A DNA stretch of 64,000 nucleotides from Ascaris suum (Eukaryota; Nematoda; Chromadorea; Rhabditida; Ascarididae). Where the stretch lies: positions 2,383,001-2,447,000 of the forward strand of contig CM024180.1 of NCBI GenBank assembly GCA_013433145.1, in the 5' to 3' direction. The notes under the pieces were generated by a model that saw nothing but the letters and a program-made list of their open reading frames with translations, made no database searches and was not told the DNA's origin. The position numbers and the translations under genes are program-made. How positions within the stretch are numbered: position 1 is the first letter of the stretch; each line of letters opens with the position of its first letter. Below are positions 39,934 to 50,588 of the stretch, piece by piece.

Positions 39934-42900
39934 GTTTATACACGCAATAAGGGAGTACAAAAAGATTTCTCTTTCATAGGATGGTGCACTTCGATGCGAT
40001 CCATCAATTCGAATGCATAAAAAAGAAGGCAGATTGGGCACTACGTTGGATTGACGATCGCAACTCGCCGTTCCCTGTACGTCTGATCGCGTTTGCGGCC
40101 GTCGAAGGTGCACTCGCATTAAACGTTATGAATATGATTAGAGTATTCGAAAGTATCGGTATTTTAAGGACTCAAAGGTTACTGTATTGTAGTGGAATAA
40201 CGAAGGACATTAATCTCGTTCCTTTGCTCTTTTGTGGAGAGAGCAAGTGGGCAATGATATTGGTATTTTTTCGCTTAGCGATGACTTCACTGCTATTAGC
40301 GATATCAATACCAGAATTTTGCATATCCGTGGGGGCGTGCTTCATTAAATGCAATCAATATCTTGCACTCTCAGTGCATGCGTTTCACAGTAATGCCTCA
40401 GAAAAGGTCGGAGATTTAATGAATTCTGGAAGTTTTTGACAGATATTTTCACGAAGTGTTCTGTTGCACCTCCGTAACGCTTTCAAGTTATCCCGAGCCA
40501 TTTCTTCACTTGCTGCATTGTAGTGTTCACTACCGAGGAGTACTGATTTCTTTAAGGAGGAGGATGCGAATGGTGAAGATGGCGGCAGTTTAGAATTTAG
40601 TGAGAGGTTTAAATGTGGAGGTGGAGAAACTTTACTGTAGTATACCATGACCATTCAGGTATAATGTTTTCGGGCAGCTTTGCGGCGATATTCTGGCTGA
40701 AGAAGCGAGGTGTGATGAAAGGCTTAACGCACAGCAACGAACTTATCTCCCGTGATGAGGTGAGTTTTGGAAATGAGCTCTCATGTGACGATTGTTGAAT
40801 AATTAGAGCGCGCGGATGCGATATTGCTGATATTGCCTCACCTTGTTTATATATTTTCATTTTCTTTTCACCTGAAGGTTTTTATTTAGTATGGGAAGTT
40901 TATTTATTCATTCCGTTTGAAAATGAATTAATTTGCTAGAATATCGAATTGATAGCTGATGAAGTTTTATGGGCCAATGAAGTTTTTTGAAACGGTTTTT
41001 TTTTTTGTTTACGTTCATTTAAATTTAAGGATTTTTCTGCACTTAGAACTTTTCAAAAACTATGTTTTCTTTACCTTGAAGGCAACAATTTATTAGGACG
41101 TTTTTAGAGAATAGATCATCGAAAATTGATGTTTTTGGTTTTTTTTTTGCGCCTATGGATTAGATAGATGAAGGATTTCTTGGTTACTCTCCGCAGAGCC
41201 AATTGCAAAGTTTATTCAGATTTCACGACCTTTCGCGGTATCTAAAACCTTATCGTGGTTTACTGAACCAAAATCGGGAAGAGGCAGGACGCCTTCGACC
41301 CCGATACAAACTTGGCTTTAAAAATCTACCACCTGATTCTGGGAATCGACTCTTCGAGCAGTGGAATGGCCAAGACGGTGTTTCCTATAAAACTTTGAGG
41401 TTTTTTTTTTTTTTAATTTGGCAGTGCTTTGCACTCATGCCCTCAGGGATGGTTGCGAGTGTGGATTTTAGTGCTGAGTGAATTGCTGTGCGACTAAAGA
41501 CATTTTGCCTGTGTAAGGTCATCTGTTGACTAGTTTTTAAGCGTTTGAAGAGGTGCCTTGAATAGCTTATCGGTTCATCTTCATCGGTGTGCTTCATTAA
41601 TTTCTGAATTTCTTGTTTTAGGGGCTTCATCGTGATTTTGCGTGCTTGTTGTATAAGTATATCAAGCATAAGCCAAGTCAGGAGCAAGTCTATGAAATTA
41701 TCAAAGAAGCTGTGAGCCTTGAACAGGTGGCTTTCTATCGATTCTTTAGAAGATTTTAATGCCTTTGAGGTGCCACAAACATTTTCTTTCTACATTCCTT
41801 TTGCCGTTACGTTTGCATTTTCATGATATTCCGGAAGAAGGTTGTTGTCTATTGCAAGCAGATGTTTCGGGGATCGACTTTTTTAAAGCTTCAGTTTTTC
41901 CCTGATTCGTTGTTATGTTTTTCTCCTCACGAATATGCGGTGATTCTGCTTAGAATATCGTTAGGCAAGTGATCGATGTGATATGCAAAAATTCTGTAGG
42001 AAGCACAAAACGAATAGCTATCTTCAGATCTGTTTGTGTGAATGTGGTGATGAGAAATGAAGGGAAAGGAAATGTGGAATGAAGAAAGACACCTATTGAG
42101 GGATGTATCAGCAGTTGTCATTGATGAGTCAAACTTTAATAGAGCTTAGATTTCTATGACAAATATACGTCTAGAATATTGTCATAAATAAAGGTATGGA
42201 GCATAAGGCATCCTATTTGCGCATGTATGTCGCAAATACTGCCATGAGCGCTTATTTGTTGATTGAGATATAAAACGGCTCGGATTTCTGATGGGCTAAA
42301 TAGTTTGAAGAGATGTTTTCTTACTCTTGCGGAATTTTTCGTGTCAAGAAAAATGGCCTTTGTAGTTCTACTTGATTTGTCAATACTTCCCTAGTGATAC
42401 TGGAGGCATGGTCGAGAATTTGATGTTCCTGTGAATAGCCTCATATGCGTGTGAATTAGTAGAGAATATGCGAAGGAAAAGGAAGAACAAGGGAGATTGT
42501 CGTAACTTGTACAGTTCTCAAGGTGGTTTTCCAAGAGCGGATGAGGGAGAAAAGGGCAGAAACGAAGGGGTGATTTTGCACCATTTACTCTCCTCTTTTC
42601 CAAAAAAGTCGGAATTTCAGTTAGGGAGTCGTGGGCATATATATCTTGCATGTTCCTTTACTTTATCTGAGAAGAGGACAGTAAAGACAGAGTGTCAGTA
42701 GAACACGGGGACGAGAAGCATGGTGAAGCAGGTTCAGAGGAACTAATTAAATTATGTTCTACCGGTCGAAATACCTGTCTTATGCCTTTCGTCTATATTC
42801 ATCTTCATTACTTCAGGAGTACCTGACGGAGGCTCTACCTGTGGATCTCATCGGTATGAACTGTAGATTAATGTCGCAATATATTGAATACGTTGCCGAC

Positions 42901-43858
42901 CATCTGCTAACTGAACTTGGCTATCCCAAGGTATAATGTAGTTTGCTTGCTGAAGCCACTGCGTGTTGTGCTGAGTGTGAAAATATGAGTTCATCGGGAA
43001 GTATAGGTGTAGTAGAGAGAAGGATGCGTCCTGATAAATGTTATACCTTTAAATAACCATGGTTCGTTTCCATCGTGCTCGTAACATGGCGACGGCAGTG
43101 TACTTCTTACACTGCCGTCGCCATGTTACGATTCCAAACAGATTCGGCGGCCGTCCGTCTTTAAAGGCTAAGGTGTCGTCATTGAATTTGAGGTTACATC
43201 TCGTTCGAGGAGTACTTCCTGATGCAAATGAGTGCCAATGGAGAGGTGGTTTGGAAGCATCGTCGAATTTGCATGTCGTAGATATGTGGCATCGGTTTCA
43301 AAGTTTGCTGCAGTGTTGCAGCTGTTCGTCACGAACATCGGCTTTCATAGCGAGGATTCAACGCAAAGGTGGAGGTAGTGATGTGCTGTAGAGGCGTCCT
43401 AAAATTGTTGGATTGAAATGCGAACTAGTCTCGATCGCGACATCTAGCGACTGTAGCCGTTCCATGACACAGAGGTATATGTGCATGGATGTTGATGTTA
43501 AGCTTGTTTGGATTTCCCATTCGCCGTTGTGAATTATGCGTCCTAAGACAACCACGTCATTGCTTCCAATCTTTGTTGGTGGCAGTCTTCTATCAAGCAG
43601 AGTTGAGAGACGATCCATTTGATATATGCGTATTGGTTGCACTGTCTTTATTAAGTGGTTGTTGATGAAGTATACTGTAGAAATTGCGAAGAGAGGAAGT
43701 TTCAGGTCTACAATGCATCGAATCCGTTTGATTTCATGGAGAATCTATCGATCGAGGCGAAAACGAATTTCTTCGAGCGTCGTGTAAGCGAGTATCAGAG
43801 AGCAGGTGTGCTCAGTCGTGAAGAAGAGAAACAATTCAACCTGGAAGCCAATTTTTAG
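37501..43858 (+). CDS. rnr-2: Ribonucleoside-diphosphate reductase small subunit (R2)
   Basis: This gene encodes the beta subunit of class I ribonucleotide reductase, which holds the di-iron centre and tyrosyl radical used by the large subunit to make deoxynucleotides. Eight exons join in phase: 37501-37662, 38325-38441, 39419-39552, 39980-40107, 40659-40759, 41622-41726, 42817-42930 and 43706-43858, giving 337 residues. The iron ligands are Asp86, Glu117, His120, Glu180, Glu214 and His217, and the radical tyrosine is Tyr124; spacings equal those of mouse R2 (offset 53). The C-terminus FNLEANF matches the tail that binds the large subunit. The N-terminus begins with ATG as the first bases after an acceptor and is about 50 residues shorter than vertebrate R2, so a 5' exon may be missing or the site is trans-spliced. 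Introns are 427-1090 bases. Confidence 0.97.
38325..38441 (+). CDS. rnr-2: rnr-2 exon B
   Basis: Acceptor ATATTGCAG. Encodes [10 protein letters not shown] to SDGIVNENL and contains iron ligand Asp86. Donor CTT|GTTAGC, phase 0. Confidence 0.95.
39419..39552 (+). CDS. rnr-2: rnr-2 exon C
   Basis: Acceptor TTATTGTAG. Encodes [20 protein letters not shown] through EGVHSEMYS (Glu117, His120, radical Tyr124) to KDPKE. The first two residues (Thr-Gly) replace the usual Val-Glu/Cys-Glu at this junction, but spacing of the ligands is exact. Donor ACA|GTAAGT, phase 2. Confidence 0.95.
39862..39931. repeat. (TA)n microsatellite in rnr-2 intron 3
   Basis: About 70 bases of alternating TA, roughly 50 bases before the exon D acceptor. 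Confidence 0.97.
39980..40107 (+). CDS. rnr-2: rnr-2 exon D
   Basis: Acceptor CTTTCATAG. Encodes [20 protein letters not shown] to AFAAVE (Glu180). Donor GAAG|GTGCAC, phase 1. Confidence 0.95.
40659..40759 (+). CDS. rnr-2: rnr-2 exon E
   Basis: Acceptor CCATTCAG. Encodes [20 protein letters not shown] to SNELISRDE (Glu214). Donor GAG|GTGAGT, phase 0. Confidence 0.95.
41622..41726 (+). CDS. rnr-2: rnr-2 exon F
   Basis: Acceptor TTGTTTTAG. Encodes [20 protein letters not shown] (His217) to VSLEQ. Donor CAG|GTGGCT, phase 0. Confidence 0.95.
42817..42930 (+). CDS. rnr-2: rnr-2 exon G
   Basis: Acceptor ATTACTTCAG. Encodes [20 protein letters not shown] to LTELGYPK. Donor AAG|GTATAA, phase 0. 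Confidence 0.95.
43079..43131. repeat. Perfect 24-bp inverted repeat in rnr-2 intron 7
   Basis: The arm at 43079-43102 begins TCGTAACATGGCGACGGCAG and is exactly complementary to 43108-43131. The loop is CTTCT. The arms are much richer in G+C than the surrounding DNA. No mismatch is present. Confidence 0.97.
43358..43642 (-). other. 94-codon antisense frame in rnr-2 intron 7
   Basis: The frame ([20 protein letters not shown]...) has protein-like composition but no splice sites or recognised domain. It may be part of an insertion in the intron that also carries the perfect inverted repeat. Confidence 0.2.
43706..43858 (+). CDS. rnr-2: rnr-2 exon H (terminal)
   Basis: Acceptor GAAGTTTCAG. Encodes [20 protein letters not shown] to FNLEANF and TAG at 43856-43858. 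No AATAAA is seen in the next 150 bases, so the poly(A) signal is probably a variant. Confidence 0.95.
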   Translation, partial: VYNASNPFDFMENLSIEAKTNFFERRVSEYQRAGVLSREEEKQFNLEANF

Positions 43859-44643
43859 GCGATACTGACAGGTAGCATTGTACTTCTTTCTGTGTAGCAG
43901 TTGCCCAACTTTGTCTTAGAAAATGAAGCACTCGCAAAGATTACTGAAAGTGTATTTAATGTGCCAATTTACATCCTTTTTTGGTTTGAGGAGGGGAGAA
44001 TATTTGTTAAATGAACGAAATAATCTTATCAGGACCTGCGAGTGGAATTGCAAAACTGCTGCATAGAGCTTGAAAGTGGAACCAGCCGTCTGCAATTTAC
44101 GTCTATCGTGATTTCATATCTTTCTTTGAAACATTTTCGAGGTGTATAGTGTGCACTGATGTGATTTACATCTTTATATGTTAGTTTCCCATATGTGCTT
44201 TGCTCGTTTTTCAACTTCCTGTTTTGTAGATTGCCATGCTGATATCAGCTTTTTATCACCTATCGGTGATTGGCTATCTTTTTCTCTGTACCGCCGGTGT
44301 TACTTTACTATGGTCTCATTTATTTTGCACTCATGAACATATAGTTGATGAAGTCCGCGCTGGTCGCAGCGTAGCTGTGCTTCTGAGGATGAGGGGAAGG
44401 GAACAAACAATTATCTGTGAGGTTTTTTGCTTATTGAAGAAGAGCTTTATTAGTGAGGTTGCTATATCATTGCGTGCCATGTACACTTCATATGCAGAGT
44501 GGCCGGCGATACGAGTTTCTCTCTTGATGGTCTCGTTTTATCATATTTTTTCATTTTTATGCATTATTCACTTATATTTTATGAATCCGGTGTTTTAAGG
44601 TCTTAATAATTTAGCTCCTTTTCGTTTATTTGTTTATTCTATC
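43859..44643. other. rnr-2 3' region and an unassigned hydrophobic frame
   Basis: A + frame from ATG 44236 (after an acceptor-like TTTTGTAG, ending 44229) runs 120 codons and is rich in hydrophobic residues (MLISAFYHLSVIGYLFLCTA). Its distance from the rnr-2 stop, under 400 bases, would suit a nematode operon, but there is no confirmed donor or homology. Confidence 0.25.
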
Positions 44644-46648
44644 ATGGAAACCGGTCGCAGTGATGTTCCGACAACGTCGAGCAATAGTAACTTGAATGCT
44701 ACTCAACTTGAAGTATCTTGCATTCGCTGGGATTCCTTTTTATATCATATCATCCGGTATCCTGAATTACTGCTATTTTTTCGTATTCTTTCGGCGTCGA
44801 CATTAAGCAGTTTCTGTCTTGTTGTATTGCCGACGGTTCGTGTAGTTTTTCATTTATCATCATGCATTCCTCATCAGTCAGCGGAAATAAATGTTTTTCA
44901 TATATGCATATTGTTGCAGTTAATTGCTCATATATGTTTTGAAAAGGTGTGAGAATATGAGAGTTTAATTTTCGATGATAAGTATTTGTGGTAACGATGG
45001 CAATAAAAAATAAGTTGCATCGAGCAATTGGGGAATTGCAGTTTTCTACGATTACTTTGAAAGTACGTTTTTTTTTTTGAGGAATTAAGAGATCTTTACA
45101 AATCCGGCTCTGTGAGATCGTATCACTTGATGTGAAGATGCGATGCATAATGCTAACAACTGTTTGTAGAGGTGCCCATTCTTGCAAAATCCATACGTGA
45201 AATGCTTGGATTTCCTAGGAAAACGGGAAGTCATACTTAATACTTTGATTGAGGCAAGGAGGTGAGGGAGAGGGGTTTATAACTTAGTAAGAAAGTTGAT
45301 AGCATTTAGAAGTAGAGCTTCAGGTCCTTAATGCATATACCTCTATTAGAGAGGGGTTATAGCAACTGACGGAATGGGATTCGAGCGGTGGAACTATTGT
45401 ACTTCGCATTCAGCGATCAGGTCGGAGTTCACCTCAAGTGGTACACAGAACACGGTCGGCAACTTCATAGTCATACTTGAAGGATTATGTTTTGAGGTAT
45501 AAAACGCGAGAGAACTATTTATTTGCGGTGCAATCCTCTGCAATGACCTCTTTGGGCTTGCTGATTGATGAGAATATTACCCGTCTATTGGTTTATTGCC
45601 GTATTCGAGACAAGAGGAATGCTGACGGGAAACTATATACCCATTGAAGAAGCTCGATTTTTTTTTGAGCATTTAGAGCGTTAATCACTTTTTCGTTTCA
45701 GAGAGTTGTTTCAGGCGTCTTGGATTACACGTGTTCCGTGTGTGTTTGTGCAAATCGAGAAAGGAAAGCATATGTTTATGAGCCGAGAGGTAGAGAATCG
45801 ATATATAGATGGGGAGAGGCGAGACAACCTTACGCTCATATCAAGGTAGAAACTCTGCCATTGACGACGTTACAATTTTATCAACGAATTGAAACGGATG
45901 TTATGCCGAGCATTCGGAATTCAACTCCTCAATGGTATTTGAGGTGCTCATACAAGTCGATACGTTGCGTTTCATCATATGCTTCTCTCATAAAATGATG
46001 GAAAAAGTTAGCTGAATTATATGACATGCGATCTTATATTTATGGCATTCTATTTTATTGCCGTTATATTTATTCTTTGAGATTTTCGTAAACAAAATCG
46101 AACAATTTGTTTATTCGATATTCAACTTTATTCGATCTTCGCATTTGAATTTGGAGTGCATGAAAAAGTTCATTTTTTTTTCAGTTTTTCCAAGAATTTT
46201 CCCAACGTCCTAGTATTATCCAAAAATTATTTTTCTTTTCCAAAGACATAAAAATTTTTAAATTGGTTTTTTTTTTTTTTTGATGCGTCAAACTGGACTA
46301 TAATAGATGAATGTTGGAACAAAATACTATTCGCACATAATATAGCCATAAATTCTGAAGTATATAGTAAGCACTAAAAGTACTACAGAAGGGAAATTGA
46401 AAATATAACCCCATGGGGTATAAATGATATATATCGTAAGTAATTTTCTCTTTTGTTGTTTGTGATAGTGATATTTTTAAATACGCAGCGTGCGTTGTTT
46501 GTATAAGTGGACGCCGAATATTTCCCTCGCAAATGTTTTCGCGGCATTAACGTTTCGGGCGTGGGTCAGCGTTCAAAGGGTCTACCGCCTATGGACAATG
46601 GCTATATTCGGCGGTACTTCCCTCAAGTTGACGAACACTTTTTTCTAA
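44644..46648 (+). CDS. Candidate multi-exon gene, possible membrane protein
   Basis: A chain of four + strand segments joins in phase: 44644-44946 (ATG to AAG|GTGTGAG, phase 0), 45170-45261 (acceptor CTGTTTGTAG, donor AG|GTGAGG, phase 2), 45702-45845 (acceptor TTCGTTTCAG, donor AG|GTAGAA, phase 2) and 46489-46648 (acceptor AATACGCAG, TAA). The product would be about 230 residues with hydrophobic stretches in the first segment and a charged middle (for example KCLDFLGKREVILNTLIEAR). The first exon may be shorter, with an internal intron from 44713 to 44877. A 145-codon minus-strand frame (44750-45187) competes. No family is recognised. It lies about 800 bases downstream of rnr-2 on the same strand. 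Confidence 0.35.
45170..45261 (+). CDS. Candidate exon of the gene downstream of rnr-2
   Basis: Good acceptor (AACTGTTTGTAG) and donor (AGGAG|GTGAGG). Encodes RCPFLQNPYVKCLDFLGKRE and on to LIEAR. A second frame is open to an internal stop, so the phase choice rests on the neighbours. Confidence 0.38.
45702..45845 (+). CDS. Candidate exon of the gene downstream of rnr-2
   Basis: Strong acceptor (TTTTTCGTTTCAG) and donor TCAAG|GTAGAA. In the phase set by the previous exon it encodes ELFQASWITRVPCVFVQIEK and on to GERRDNLTLIS. The overlapping frame from 45720 is open too but does not fit the phases. Confidence 0.4.
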
Positions 46649-47664
46649 CATGTCTTGTCTCTGAAGCGCCTACATTATCGGATGCTCTTTCCTTCAACAT
46701 TCCATATGTTAGTGCTAACCTTTGCCTAATACCTTTCATCGGAACTGCTTACCTTTTTGCCGGGAGGCTACCTTATCTTCATTCGCCTCTAGTGTTCGAA
46801 CCGTAGACGATATTTATTTGTAGCTAATAATTGAAACGGTACATGCTTTATTTTCTAGAACAACGCAACATTTACGCTCTTCCGTTGTTTCTTTTTTTGA
46901 AATTTTGATGCATTGTAAATTTTTCTTGAATTTTCACCTTCATATATACTATTAATTAATTATTCCTTTACTGTTCTTTACATAGATGTAGTAGCATGAC
47001 TTCCAGTAGCTGTTCTGATAATTTGAGCTGTCTTATCAATAGTAACAGTCCAGTTGATAAGGATGATAACCGTAATGATGACAAAAGTGATAATAATAAT
47101 AAAAATAACAATAGTAATAAAAATACTAAAAATGATAGAAATAATTATAGTAATAAAAATGATAATACTGATAATAAAAATAAGAGTAATAACAAGTATA
47201 ATAACAATAAAAATAATAGTAATACTAGAAAATAATAACAAAAATAATAATAATAAAACCAATGATAAATAATAATAATAATAGTAATAAGAATAAAAAT
47301 AATAATAATATTGTTATTAATAAATTTCTTTCCTTACAACAGCCTACTAACAGCTTACTCCTTTATACCACATTACCTATTTCACTTGTCAACTCGAGCA
47401 ATCAACATTCTTATGCAAATATTTTAACTCGCTCTAATTCTCATCCATCTTCTACCTAATTGATTTCCTAAACGGAAATTTTTCTCCATACTTAGTTATA
47501 CTTTTTTTTAACGTCTGATTCTCTATTTTCTCTAATTTTATCTTTTCTTCTACCTGTTTATTCTATTTAATTCCACTCATTTTTTGTTCGATTAGAACTT
47601 CACTTCTATAGTTTATTGATTCGTAAATTTACTAGTTCTCAATATTTCAAACGTCGCCTTACAG
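46649..47664. other. AT-rich DNA with a TAA-type low-complexity tract
   Basis: No exon supported apart from the neighbouring candidates. The simple-sequence part is listed separately. Confidence 0.45.
47058..47325. repeat. Degenerate ATA/AAT trinucleotide repeat
   Basis: Interrupted AAT, AAC and GAT triplets over about 270 bases create Asn-rich and Ile-rich open frames in several phases. These are not genes. Confidence 0.93.
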
Positions 47665-47782
47665 AGACAATATTACTCACGAATATAAGTCACCGATTGC
47701 AGCGAAATTTCTCGTCGATGATGAAAACGTATATGCTCACAATGATGGAAATTTTTTGTACTTGATGTTACTTTATAGTTAA
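47665..47782 (+). CDS. Candidate terminal exon
   Basis: After acceptor GTCGCCTTACAG a frame starting with one base encodes DNITHEYKSPIAAKFLVDDE and 18 more residues, to TAA at 47780-47782. It needs a previous exon ending in phase 2. It could be an alternative end of the 44.6-46.6 kb gene if that gene uses a donor at 46561 (GTGGGT). The antisense strand is also partly open. Confidence 0.28.
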
Positions 47783-48900
47783 TACAATAAACGTTCACCT
47801 TTGAGACGTTCGATAGACTGTGATATTCGCCTTTGAGAAGCGAATGGCTCGTTGATTGTCTTCTAATGACAAATCTACGTGATAGACCAATATTTCATTA
47901 ATACATGCTTGAAAAGTGTTCAGTGAACGTTTGAAATGAGAACTACCACGGTAACCTCTAGTGGAAGCGTCCACGTATTTAAGTCACAGGTGTGGAAGTT
48001 TCAGGATAGGTCAATAATATAACAACGCAGGTGTATATCGCTTCACGAAATAAGAATGAGTATACCATTTATTGGCTAATAAAATAAATAAATTCACGTG
48101 CAACTTAACATATGCATCTAATAAGTTTAGTAAAATTCAAAGAAATAGCGTTTCAATTGCCAACTGGCAAATTTATTATCGTCGTAACAAATTTCTATTT
48201 TCATAAGGCTAATGTAAATATTTTTCCATTCAGGTTTTTGGGGGGTAGTAAAGATTTAAAGATTTACTCATAGTGACCAATTTTTATAAGATAGTGGAAA
48301 ATGAATGAGATGAGAATGGAGAGAGGGAATTTGTTGTATCAATGAAATATTGATGTTGTTCATTCTCCCTTTAAAACATTTTAGAATTGATAAAGCCGCT
48401 AGCGGCTGAAGTGAAAAATCTATTGAAGCTATATTTCACCATATCGACTTCGGCTGATAACTATATGAAAGATAAGAGAATTGCATTAAACGAAAAAGTT
48501 TGAAACATATACTGCTAAATTGTTTTAGAAATTGGTGCACTTCTCTCATATCTAACTTTAATTAATTTAGACGATATTCGCTTCAAATAGTTATCATCTT
48601 ATTGCATGTAATGAAAAAATTTTTGAAAGGATTTTATTCACTTCATAATAATGAGAAGAAACGAATAACCAGGACTCTTATTTCTATATTGGTAAGGGTG
48701 GGATAATGATGGGTATATGATGATGATGTATGGTGAAGAATGAGATGCACTTATCAGATAGGCATTTTCTGCATCGTGCGAATTGTGAGTTTGTTATGTT
48801 TGTTCAAACCGCTTCACTGAAGAGGCCATACGCAAAATCGGTGTAGCCACTTGGTTGATTCATGATATTGCGCCACAGATGGCGCAATTCAGACTTATAG
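47783..48900. other. No gene seen
   Basis: AT-rich, with a small palindrome TTGCGCCA-CAGA-TGGCGCAA near 48869-48888. Confidence 0.45.
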
Positions 48901-49104
48901 TCACCACTGGGGGGATCGAAACAAGCGGTATATGTCCTTGAAGGCCTTTCTTTTTATGCCATTGTCCATGTACTTATTATTCACTGGCAGATGTGAGCGG
49001 TACTTGCTTTTCTCTTCGCACTGTCTTCTAAAGTTCTCGATTGCAATTTTCAAGTGGCGCGTTCGATAGATATCATCTAGACAAATGTTAGACCAGGTTT
49101 TCAA
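48901..49104 (-). CDS. Candidate coding fragment, unidentified
   Basis: A 67-codon minus-strand frame reads KTWSNICLDDIYRTRHLKIA through a Lys/Arg/Asn-rich stretch to a TGA. Codon use is balanced and the segment is richer in G+C than its flanks. An acceptor-like CGCTCAATAG lies just before it. No homology is recognised; it may be an exon or a mobile-element relic. Confidence 0.28.
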   Translation of the reverse strand: MKTWSNICLDDIYRTRHLKIAIENFRRQCEEKSKYRSHLPVNNKYMDNGIKRKAFKDIYRLFRSPQW

Positions 49105-50501
49105 ACTATTGAGCGGCTAATGGAGTTTTTTCTTTCTTTTTTTTTAAACGGAGCTTTATTTTTTATTAGCAAGAGCTCGAAACAAATTGTCTATGACATA
49201 TATTTTATGAATGTATTTAAAAATTTCTACCGCGACATTACTCGTAACCTTCAATTTATGTGAATATTCGCTAACGAAACAGATAATTGCTGCATTTGAA
49301 AAGGTTTCCAACCTATTAAGCCAAAAGTTTTTTTTGAGGGATTATCGCTTTCTTTGTAAATTCCCAGTTTTTTTGTTTCTTATATCATTTCGGAAAGTCG
49401 GAGCGCAGAATACATATATTAAAAATTGAAATATTGGCATGAAACATTTTTCAACTAATAAACATATTTACTTGTAAAACGTACTAAGTAAGTAATAACA
49501 ACGGAAACTATTTAGAAACGAATTAGTAAACCATAGATATAAGGAAGTAAGAAAATTTTTTTTTCAGGTAACTATAAAACTATTGAGCTAATGGATAAAA
49601 ATGATTTATGATTAAATATTAGCCAATTATAACGAGTAACTAACTGATAATCAGAGATGAAAACCGAGCTTAATAATAGTGAAACAAATAGAGAAGCTTA
49701 TCAAAACGACTGGCACAATATGTGCTTCGTTGTTCCCTTATCTGAGCAGCTGACTTCTTAAGCTGTCCTATAAATATTAATATATATTCAGTAATGATTA
49801 TCTATATGCTCTAATTAAGCCGAACATTGATATAACTTGGTTTTTGTTTTTATTTTGCGACTCGGCGAGTATGAAATAAATAATCGACTCGTGTAAAATA
49901 AATGCAAATTTTCTACGCTTTTATTTCTTTATAACTTCATTCAAGGTGGTACTTACTTTACGCTCTTTATGAGTTTTTTTTTTTTTTTTTGCATAACTCT
50001 GATTTCAGTGATTCCCACGTTGAAATTACCCATCAGACATACGTATGATATGTCCATGATACGTTTTCGCAATGCAAAACTTTCTTCTTCTTTAACAAGA
50101 TAAATGGACTCGAACTCCGATCGCTTTGTTCCATCATGTTGATCTGTACCTATTTTTTTCTCTCATCCAATTTCCGCTGCCCTTTTTTATGATTTGTACT
50201 ATTTTTCTTCAGTGGTACTATTATGATTTAATGAGGTTTTTCACATTTTTATGTGATTATATATCATTGAGGATTACAGAATATTCGACAATTAAATCCG
50301 ATTTTATAGATGGGCTGCATTATTTTTATTAGTATTCGAGATTAATCTTTGCGTGGTTGAATACTCGATTTATGAATGCTTATCAATAATGAGTTGCTTT
50401 ATTCATTGTGCATTAATTGTGTTGCAATATGCAAAGGATTTTAACGACGATTTATTATGAATTAGTTATGAACTATTCATGCAATTTGAGAATTATTTCA
50501 T
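49105..50501. other. AT-rich DNA, no gene seen
   Basis: Homopolymer runs and short frames only. Confidence 0.45.
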
Positions 50502-50588
50502 GATCAATTGGAGGGGAATAATTGATCATTTTTTGCCGTCAAATTTGATCCAGATGACCGGAAGTTGTACCGGTCATCTGGATCAAAT
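50502..50588. repeat. Two adjacent hairpins, one with perfect 19-bp arms
   Basis: ATTTGATCCAGATGACCGG (50543-50561) pairs exactly with 50570-50588 across an 8-base loop. Just upstream ATGATCAATT (about 50502) and AATTGATCAT (about 50521) form a 10-bp stem. Both share GATCAA-type sequence. Confidence 0.93.

Noticed and set aside
41203..41481. 92-codon frame within rnr-2 intron 5
   Set aside because: It lies wholly in an intron bounded by well-defined exons, with no homology or splice partner.
45720..45998. 92-codon + frame
   Set aside because: It overlaps a better exon in another frame that has a strong acceptor, a donor and matching phase.
46996..47459. Asn-rich and Ile-rich open frames
   Set aside because: They arise from a degenerate AAT/ATA repeat read in several phases.
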